A stretch of DNA of 11,440 nt from Clostridiales bacterium UBA4959 (GTDB lineage Bacteria; Bacillota; Clostridia; Oscillospirales; CAG-272), in contig DHAH01000093.1 in NCBI GenBank assembly GCA_002397345.1, positions 1-11,440 on the forward strand. Direction: 5' to 3'. Under the pieces are notes generated by a model, which was not told where the DNA came from, did no database searches, and saw only the letters and a list, made by a program, of their open reading frames with translations. Both the position numbers and the translations under genes were made by a program. This document shows, piece by piece, positions 6,584-11,440 of this stretch; the stretch's first letter is position 1; each line of letters opens with the position of its first letter.

Positions 6584-6619
6584 CAAAAAAACACGCCGCC
6601 TGTTTGTATAGGCGGCGTG
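6584..6619 (-). terminator. Intrinsic terminator of the gpr-spoIIP-small protein cluster
   Basis: On the minus strand a 10-bp perfect stem, CACGCCGCCT with AGGCGGCGTG (6610-6619 and 6592-6601), has an 8-nt loop and is followed by seven T residues (6591-6585). It lies about 30 bp after the stop of the last minus-strand gene. Facing the lipoprotein terminator, it separates two convergent transcripts. Confidence 0.9.
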
Positions 6620-6647
6620 GCAATTTATATTTTTATCTCTGTATAAC

Positions 6648-6983
6648 TCATCCGCCCAGGTGAAGCGCGATATCGCGCATGAAACCGCCCGCTTTAACCG
6701 CCAGTTCCGGCAGGTACGAAAGCGCGCTGTCCATATATTGTCCGAGCTTTGCGCCCACGCCGTCGAGCAGCTTAAGATCAAGATTAAAGGTATACTGCCC
6801 GAGCGTGAGCCTGCCTACGGATTCATTTATTTTATCGTAACTTACCACGGCGTTTTCGCCGCCGGCATTATCCCCGTTATTCATGACCAGCTTGTACTCA
6901 ACGCCGAGAGCGGCGGCGGCGCCTGCCATTATCGCGATACAGAGTGTAAAATTGAGCGCGCATTTAAACAAATATTTAAACAT
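6648..6983 (-). CDS. Small membrane-anchored protein downstream of spoIIP (yqxA-like position)
   Basis: The protein has 111 residues. It has an N-terminal hydrophobic segment (about residues 9-27) that should anchor it in the membrane, with the remainder probably outside the cytosol. AAAGGAGC lies about 11 bp before the ATG, and the gene starts 45 bp after the spoIIP stop, so it is probably co-transcribed and ends at the strong terminator below. No family is recognised from the sequence. In Bacillus subtilis a similarly small, membrane-anchored protein, YqxA (DUF3679), follows gpr and spoIIP. The shared position, size and topology suggest a distant equivalent, but that rests on synteny only. 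Expression during sporulation is the likely inference. Confidence 0.75.
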   Translation of the reverse strand: MFKYLFKCALNFTLCIAIMAGAAAALGVEYKLVMNNGDNAGGENAVVSYDKINESVGRLTLGQYTFNLDLKLLDGVGAKLGQYMDSALSYLPELAVKAGGFMRDIALHLGG

Positions 6984-7028
6984 CCGTTATTTTGCTCCTT
7001 TCGGATTCCTACATATTATATATGTAAT

Positions 7029-8138
7029 TCACACCCCCTGAAAAATAAGTTCTGAAAGTACGTCCGCGATAGCGGCGCCGGCGGTTTTCGCTTCGGCGAG
7101 CGTGTTGGCGCAGGAGCCGACCTCGATGAGCAGCCCGCGGTAGGCGTATTGTGCGTTAAACGATGCTTTACGCAAGCTGATGGGGCGCATCAGACCCGGG
7201 TAACGCTCGGACGCGAGAAGCTGCGCGGATAGTGCGAAGGCGAGGTTCTTTTGCCAGTCAGGATATTTAGCGCCGCCCGCGTCGCTGCCGACGACGAACA
7301 TAACCTGCGCGGAAGCGGTTCCGTCAAGCTCGCACACGCATTTCGTCATCACACCGTCGCCGAGCAGCGCGTCGCGGTGAACGTCAAATACGTATTTTAT
7401 CGACGGATATTTCGCCAGATAAGAGAGTATTGTCGCAAGCGAGTTGCGGTATGAGCTGTTGTACGATTCTTTGTCATGCATAATCTCGCAGTGCAGCGCG
7501 GGGATGCCGTTTTTAACAAACGCGTCGCGCATGGAGCGCCCGACTGCCGTAATGTTTTGGTTTATGTCCGTCGAGCGGGGCAGATCGCCCATGGAATAGG
7601 AGGTCGCGCCCGGAGCGGCGTATCCCTCGGTGCCATGGGTATGTATAATCAGCACCAGCGGCTCCGGCTCGACCACGGGCGGCGCGGCGGTCGTCGCTTT
7701 GAGCGTGGTAATACTTTTATTCTGCGCGGAAACGGGCTTATATTTCTCGAGAAGTGCGTTTATGTCGGGTTTATACGGCGTTTCGTTGAACATATCGCCA
7801 ATATTTGAAGCTGAAAGGTCGCGCGATATGATTGTATAGTCGCCCTTGATATGATTTTCGCCCTCCTCGGTGTAGAAGAGCGCGTCGTAAAACTCCAGCG
7901 CGTATGTACCGCCCGGATCGTGGATAAGTGACAGAGCGGTTTCCTCGTTACCGGTGAGCCGGTCGCCGGTTTCGACTGCGCCGGGCGGGTCTGCACCGCC
8001 GATTCCGCTGTATGGTTCATCCGGCAGCATGCCGAGATGGCTCGCCGCGGTCGCGATGAGCGCGGCAAACAGCAATAATACACTGAGCGTTACCGCGCAT
8101 GTTCCGTATATAATTTTAAAAAGTTTATATCTTCTCAT
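7029..8138 (-). CDS. spoIIP: Stage II sporulation protein P, peptidoglycan amidase/endopeptidase
   Basis: Membrane-anchored cell-wall hydrolase of the engulfment machine. In model species it works with SpoIID and SpoIIM in the mother cell to degrade septal peptidoglycan, cutting stem peptides from glycan chains and cross-links. It has 369 residues, a usual length. A membrane segment lies near residues 11-33, followed by a variable linker rich in Pro and Thr up to about 158. The catalytic domain begins with LVLIIHTHGTEGY (161-173, metal-binding His and Glu), then DINQNITAVG (191-200), YNSSYRNS (226-233), FDVHRDAL (251-258, second catalytic His) and LLIEVGSCANT (336-346). AAGGGAT precedes the ATG closely. 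Its neighbour gpr upstream is a conserved pairing in spore formers. Confidence 0.95.
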   Translation of the reverse strand: MRRYKLFKIIYGTCAVTLSVLLLFAALIATAASHLGMLPDEPYSGIGGADPPGAVETGDRLTGNEETALSLIHDPGGTYALEFYDALFYTEEGENHIKGDYTIISRDLSASNIGDMFNETPYKPDINALLEKYKPVSAQNKSITTLKATTAAPPVVEPEPLVLIIHTHGTEGYAAPGATSYSMGDLPRSTDINQNITAVGRSMRDAFVKNGIPALHCEIMHDKESYNSSYRNSLATILSYLAKYPSIKYVFDVHRDALLGDGVMTKCVCELDGTASAQVMFVVGSDAGGAKYPDWQKNLAFALSAQLLASERYPGLMRPISLRKASFNAQYAYRGLLIEVGSCANTLAEAKTAGAAIADVLSELIFQGV

Positions 8139-8163
8139 AACGCCATCCCTTAAAATGTTTAAA

Positions 8164-8195
8164 ATATTATGGTCAGGGGAAACACGGATTTATTA
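8164..8195 (-). promoter_or_regulatory. Candidate sigma-E-type promoter for spoIIP
   Basis: On the minus strand TAATAAAT (8195-8188) and CATAATAT (8171-8164) are 16 bp apart. They resemble the mother-cell sigma-E boxes (KMATATWT and CATACAMT), with one and two mismatches. Transcription would start about 20 bp before the ATG. spoIIP is sigma-E controlled in Bacillus, which makes this plausible; the region is AT-rich, so chance matches are possible. Confidence 0.3.
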
Positions 8196-8253
8196 GGAAA
8201 GTTATTCAATATATAAAAAAGCGCGTTAAACGTAAAAATATTATTTTTTATCA

Positions 8254-8346
8254 TTGCGGGGTGTGGAGGGAGCGGGGTCAAGCTTGCTTGACCCTCTCCC
8301 CATCACGCGTATCCCCGTTCTCCGCTCTCCGTATCCCCGTCCCCTG
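8254..8346 (-). repeat. GC-rich 3'-UTR repeat element, copy B
   Basis: Read on the minus strand, it starts right after the gpr stop and holds the same ordered blocks as the element after paaK: GGAGAGCGG (8330-8322), ACGGGGA, ACGCGTG, GGGGAGA, and a terminal CCACACCCCGCAA (8266-8254), again followed by AT-rich DNA. The central hairpin differs: GGGTCAAG/CTTGACCC (8276-8295) replaces the run-of-G stem of copy A. Within it CGTATCCCCGT (plus strand) occurs twice, at 8308-8318 and 8330-8340. The element fills the gap between gpr and the spoIIP promoter region. Confidence 0.7.
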
Positions 8347-9264
8347 TCAGCCGAGAAAAGTAGCGTTGACCGCGCGCGCGATTACAGAAGAGAGGGTTGA
8401 CACCGCGATGTCGCTGTCGCCCCGCGAAACGAAAAAGCTGCGTCCGTTCTCGAGCACCGCCTCCAGCGCGGGCGGGATTTCATCCAATCCGGCGCGCTCG
8501 AAAGCGTCACATACCAGAGTTGACGAATCGACTATCGTAGGAACGCCTATCGCTATGACGGGCACACCCAGCGCGTCTGCATTAAGCGCTTTTCGACTGC
8601 CTCCGATACCCGATCCGGGCGATAAGCCTGTGTCGCAGAGCTGTACGGTCGCCGCAAGCCGGTCGGTAGAGCGGGCAGCCAGCGCGTCGATAACCACAAT
8701 TAAGCCCGGAACGGCTTTTTCCGACGCGCCGCGCACCAGCTCCGCCGTTTCGATACCCGTTTGACCCACCACTCCCGGAGCCAAAGCCGAAATCTCGCGC
8801 GAGCCGAGCAGCGCGAACAGCTTTGCGTCGCTGCCGCGTATGTGACGCGTGACGGTGACGTCGCGCACCGCAAGCGGTCCGACCGCGTCAGAGGTGATTT
8901 CGCGGTTGCCTAACCCGCAGATAAGCACGCCTCCGCTTTTTGGTAGCAGTCTGTCCGCCAGCGCGCGCAGCTCGTCTGAGATCACATCGACAGCGTCGCC
9001 GACCTGATCGTCGGATGCAAGCCACAGCTTGCCGACGTTTATGGTGATATAAGTCCCGACCGGACGACCGGTCGCGGATTCGCCATGTTCGTTTAATACC
9101 TGCAGTGTCTCAACCTGATAGCCGGATTTGTTTTCTTCAGTATACTTTATGCCGGACGCACCTTCGTTATTCGCGGCGGTCAGCGTGTCTGTGTCGGGCA
9201 TGCTTTCGGCGGCGAGATCGGTGCGAATATACTTTTTATATTTATTACATTTTTCCATGATCAT
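8347..9264 (-). CDS. gpr: Germination protease, degrades small acid-soluble spore proteins
   Basis: Forespore aspartic-type protease (family A25) that degrades the DNA-protecting SASPs at germination. It is made as a zymogen and autoprocessed near the N-terminus. It has 305 residues from the ATG at 9264. The N-terminal KYIRTDLAAES (11-21) matches the propeptide region of the family. GLGNREITSDAVGP (117-130) and VVIDALAARSTDRL (190-203) carry the expected catalytic aspartates, Asp126 and Asp193. GSGIGGSRKALN (218-229) and IAIGVPTIVDSSTL (237-250) are further family blocks. An upstream ATG at 9327 would add 21 residues without a ribosome binding site; ATG 9264 has GGGA 7 bp before it and fits the family N-terminus. 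ATG 9258 is also possible. It lies directly upstream of spoIIP, as in other spore formers. Confidence 0.95.
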   Translation of the reverse strand: MIMEKCNKYKKYIRTDLAAESMPDTDTLTAANNEGASGIKYTEENKSGYQVETLQVLNEHGESATGRPVGTYITINVGKLWLASDDQVGDAVDVISDELRALADRLLPKSGGVLICGLGNREITSDAVGPLAVRDVTVTRHIRGSDAKLFALLGSREISALAPGVVGQTGIETAELVRGASEKAVPGLIVVIDALAARSTDRLAATVQLCDTGLSPGSGIGGSRKALNADALGVPVIAIGVPTIVDSSTLVCDAFERAGLDEIPPALEAVLENGRSFFVSRGDSDIAVSTLSSVIARAVNATFLG

Positions 9265-9272
9265 AATATTAT

Positions 9273-9302
9273 CCCGGCGGATTAAAATTATACGAAGCCG
9301 GG
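9273..9302 (-). promoter_or_regulatory. Hairpin covering the gpr ribosome binding site
   Basis: On the minus strand CCCGGC (9302-9297) pairs with GCCGGG (9278-9273) around an 18-nt AT-rich loop. The 3' arm contains the GGG of the only Shine-Dalgarno candidate for gpr, so the stem could limit translation. No convincing forespore (sigma-F or sigma-G) promoter was found upstream. Confidence 0.4.
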
Positions 9303-9421
9303 AACGGGTTTTTAAGAGCGAAAGCATGGCTACATTTGTATATTGTTCACAAAAATCATAAAAAGTAATTGTGCAAGCGTCTAATTATTTTAAAAAGTAC
9401 GCATTTCCGTGAATTTTGCCA

Positions 9422-9468
9422 TTGATTATATTTGGAATTGATGATATAATGTACAGGTGAAGTTGTAC
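9422..9468 (+). promoter_or_regulatory. Promoter of the peptide-binding protein gene
   Basis: TTGATT (9422-9427) and a perfect TATAAT (9445-9450) are separated by 17 bp, a strong housekeeping promoter. The transcript would begin near 9457. An inverted repeat GTACA-N8-TGTAC (9451-9468) sits on the start site and could be an operator. Confidence 0.65.
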
Positions 9469-9479
9469 GTTTATTAATT

Positions 9480-9560
9480 GTGGGGATTAAAAATTCTCAC
9501 AAGACAATTATCACGCCGCCGGACGGGATAATTGAACTATAATTTTTTAATTATAAAATT
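9480..9560 (+). other. Structured 5' leader of the oppA-like gene
   Basis: The leader is about 120 nt long. A first hairpin pairs GTGGGGATT (9480-9488) with AATTCTCAC (9492-9500), using two G-U pairs. A second pairs CAATTATC (9505-9512) with GATAATTG (9527-9534), with CCG/CGG inside, and is followed within 9 nt by TTTTTT (9543-9548). The second hairpin plus T-run could attenuate transcription. It matches no riboswitch class that I recognise. Confidence 0.45.
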
Positions 9561-9578
9561 CTGGGAGGAGCAAACCAC

Positions 9579-11354
9579 ATGAAGAAGATCCTGTGCCTGC
9601 TGCTGAGTATTGTGCTCATCGGGGCGAGCGCGGCCGCATGCGCTCAAAAAATCGACGAAAAGAGCACCGACAAGGGTTCTATTATCCCTGTATACCTCGG
9701 CACTGAGATATACGACTTTGACCCCGCCACCGCCAACACCGACGTGTCGGCGACAAAGATTCTCGGAATGATCTACGAAGGTCTTTATAAATACGATGAA
9801 AACGGCAAACTCACAGAAGGCATCGCCTCGGGACATAAAGTGACCGAGGATCCCGAAAAAGGTTTATATCAGCTTGAAATTTACTTAAAGAACACCGCTT
9901 GGTCCGACGGACGCTCCGTTCAGGCGGCGGACTTTGTCTATGCCATCAAGCGCGCGCTCGAGCCCGAATTCCGGGGAGAAGCCGCCGCGCTGCTCATGGA
10001 CATAAAGAACGCGAAGGAAGTCAAAGCCGGCGATAAGTCCATTGACGACCTGGGCGTTTATGACGCCGATACACAGGTAATCCAGATACAGTTTGAAACT
10101 GCCATCGATTACGATCAGTTCCGCGAGGTTCTGGCAAGCCCGCTGCTTTACCCCGTGCGTGAGGATTTAACCGTTAAAGCGACCGACTGGTCGTCGAACA
10201 CCTCCATCCTCGCCTGCAACGGTCCGTTTGTGGTTCGCACATTCGACCCGGGCAAATCGCTGGTGCTTGAGCGAAACATTTATTATTACCGCAATATAAA
10301 AGAAGATTCGCTGACAAAGTATGTCATCCCATACCGCCTTGCCATAAACTTCCGCATGGACGCCGAAGCCCAGCTTGCGGCATTTGAGGAAAACAAGCTT
10401 GTGTTCGACAGCCAATTACCGCTTTCGAAACGCGCTGATTATGACGGTAAGGTGAAGAAAAACGACACCCTCACCGAGTGCGTTTATTTGTTCAACACCA
10501 AAAAAGCCCCCTTTGATAAACCCGAAGTGCGCCGCGCGCTTTCGCTTGCGATTGACCGCAAAGCTATAGCCGACAAGATCGTATTTGCCAATCCCGCGGA
10601 AGGGCTGATCACAAAGGGCGTTTACGATGTAAATTCAAAGAGTAATAAAATGTTCCGCGACGTGGGCGGCGCGCTGATCTCGCCGAGCGCCAATATTGCG
10701 GAGGCGAAGAGCCTGCTTTCCAAGGCGGGTGTAAACGGCGGCGATATAACCATCTCCATCCGTGACACCGAGGTCGACAGAGCTACGGCGGAACTCGTAT
10801 CCTCCGCGTGGGGTCAGCTTGGATTTAATGTGAAGGTCAATACGCTCGGCTATCAAAAATATAAAGAGAACGAATATGACCTGGTCCGTGATCTTTATAA
10901 GAACGCCTATGCGACGGGCGATTTCGATGTGATTTCCGCCGATCTGACAATGTTCTCCACGGGCGCTTTCGCCAACCTTGCCACTTACTCGCTTGAGTTT
11001 GCGGGCGGTAAGATGGACCTCGCATCTGGCAACTTCGAGCTCGTACCCGGCGTGACGGGCTTTAACAATGCCGATTACAACACCCTTATTGCGAACGCGT
11101 TCAATGAAAAGGACGCCGCAAAGCGTTCGGCTATTCTCCACGACGCTGAGAAAATGCTGCTCGACATGTCGCCTGTCGCTCCGATCTTCGTGTATCAGGA
11201 CGCTTATATGACCGGCGCGGATCTGTCGGGCGTCAAGGAAGCCTTCTACGGTTATCATTATTTTGCAAAAGCGAACCTTAAGAACTATCATATCTATCAG
11301 GAAACCACACCTCTTGAAACAGAAGCACTGGAAGCCAGCGACAAAGAAAAATAA
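9579..11354 (+). CDS. oppA: Oligopeptide ABC transporter substrate-binding lipoprotein
   Basis: Extracytoplasmic peptide-binding lipoprotein of the SBP_bac_5 family, 591 residues, a typical length. Residues 1-20 are a lipoprotein signal peptide with Cys21 in the lipobox (SAAAC). The N-terminal lobe carries the family patterns FDPATANTD (about 47-55), MIYEGLYKYDENGKL, and AWSDGRSVQAADFVYAIKR near 107-125. The later segment FNTKKAPFDKPEVRRALSLA followed by IDRKAI (about 307-332) is the second diagnostic block. GGGAGGAG (9563-9570) lies 8 bp before the ATG. Downstream, a hairpin and a new ribosome binding site suggest that it leads a transporter operon. The family also binds dipeptides, nickel or other ligands, so the peptide role is the likeliest but is not proven. 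The gene symbol names the family role. Confidence 0.92.
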   Translation: MKKILCLLLSIVLIGASAAACAQKIDEKSTDKGSIIPVYLGTEIYDFDPATANTDVSATKILGMIYEGLYKYDENGKLTEGIASGHKVTEDPEKGLYQLEIYLKNTAWSDGRSVQAADFVYAIKRALEPEFRGEAAALLMDIKNAKEVKAGDKSIDDLGVYDADTQVIQIQFETAIDYDQFREVLASPLLYPVREDLTVKATDWSSNTSILACNGPFVVRTFDPGKSLVLERNIYYYRNIKEDSLTKYVIPYRLAINFRMDAEAQLAAFEENKLVFDSQLPLSKRADYDGKVKKNDTLTECVYLFNTKKAPFDKPEVRRALSLAIDRKAIADKIVFANPAEGLITKGVYDVNSKSNKMFRDVGGALISPSANIAEAKSLLSKAGVNGGDITISIRDTEVDRATAELVSSAWGQLGFNVKVNTLGYQKYKENEYDLVRDLYKNAYATGDFDVISADLTMFSTGAFANLATYSLEFAGGKMDLASGNFELVPGVTGFNNADYNTLIANAFNEKDAAKRSAILHDAEKMLLDMSPVAPIFVYQDAYMTGADLSGVKEAFYGYHYFAKANLKNYHIYQETTPLETEALEASDKEK

Positions 11355-11373
11355 ACTGATTTATAGTATAAAT

Positions 11374-11414
11374 CGTCCAAATGGGCAGGCAAAAATGCGC
11401 TGCCCATTTGGGCG
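11374..11414 (+). terminator. Long intercistronic hairpin after the oppA-like gene
   Basis: CCAAATGGGCAG (11377-11388) pairs perfectly with CTGCCCATTTGG (11400-11411), and three more outer pairs, one of them G-U, extend the stem to 15 bp. The tail TTAGATTTGAG is not a good T-run. It is therefore more likely a partial terminator or an RNA-stabilising structure that raises binding-protein output over the following gene than a complete stop. Confidence 0.6.
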
Positions 11415-11425
11415 TTAGATTTGAG

Positions 11426-11440
11426 AGGTGATTATAGTTG
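11426..11440 (+). other. Ribosome binding site and probable TTG start of the next gene
   Basis: AGGTGAT (11426-11432), within GAGAGGTGAT, closely matches the anti-Shine-Dalgarno complement. It lies 5 bp before TTG at 11438-11440, the last three bases of the window. The spacing and strength suggest that a coding region begins here, perhaps a permease of the same transporter. Nothing of the protein is visible. Confidence 0.45.

Noticed and set aside
6085..6594. 169-residue minus-strand reading frame rich in Pro and Val opposite the small lipoprotein
   Set aside because: Its composition is the complement of the Gly/Thr codon repeats, it overlaps both flanking terminators, and the plus-strand gene has a promoter, ribosome binding site and signal peptide.
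9445..9451. CATTATA on the minus strand as a sigma-G -10 box for gpr
   Set aside because: It is the complement of the plus-strand TATAAT, no matching -35 box is present, and it lies about 180 bp from the gpr start.
10635..11291. 218-residue minus-strand frame inside the oppA-like gene
   Set aside because: No domain is recognisable, it is fully inside a clear family gene, and no ribosome binding site is evident; it is a product of the GC-rich codon pattern.

Overview
The window looks like chromosomal DNA of an anaerobic, endospore-forming member of the Firmicutes, most likely class Clostridia. The evidence is a T-box riboswitch, a ferredoxin-linked 2-keto acid oxidoreductase, strong Shine-Dalgarno sites, and the sporulation/germination pair spoIIP and gpr. 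No phage, insertion sequence or CRISPR array is visible. Most genes belong to known families; the interest lies in how they are controlled and in the intergenic elements.

Positions 1-540 hold a fragment resembling the 3' half of a tRNA-Thr, a complete tRNA-Thr(CGU), and a T-box leader with antiterminator and terminator. The specifier triplet reads as UGG (Trp). The T-box bulge UGGC fits a tRNA with discriminator G, as in tRNA-Trp. The leader precedes a tight three-gene operon (583-4254): iorA and iorB (indolepyruvate:ferredoxin oxidoreductase) and a paaK-like aryl-acetate-CoA ligase. A T-box turns its operon on when the cognate tRNA is uncharged. The operon is therefore best explained as a scavenging route: aryl-acetate to aryl-acetyl-CoA, then reductive carboxylation to the aryl-pyruvate, then transamination to tryptophan and possibly other aromatic amino acids. 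This is the most interesting unit in the window.

Positions 4255-6520 hold a GC-rich 3'-UTR repeat, a monocistronic M20-family aminoacyl-histidine dipeptidase (pepD), and a small lipoprotein of almost pure Gly/Thr/Asn/Ala/Ser composition. The lipoprotein promoter contains a perfect 9-bp inverted repeat.

Positions 6584-9264 are on the minus strand: gpr, then spoIIP, then a small membrane protein in the position that yqxA holds in Bacillus, closed by a strong intrinsic terminator. A second copy of the 3'-UTR repeat lies just after the gpr stop codon, in the same orientation relative to transcription as the copy after paaK.

Positions 9265-11440 hold a divergent promoter region, a structured leader, an oligopeptide-binding lipoprotein (oppA-like), a long intercistronic hairpin, and a near-perfect ribosome binding site leading to a TTG at the last three bases. 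The next gene, perhaps the transporter permease, probably starts there. PepD and the peptide-binding protein both suggest peptide use as a nutrient source.
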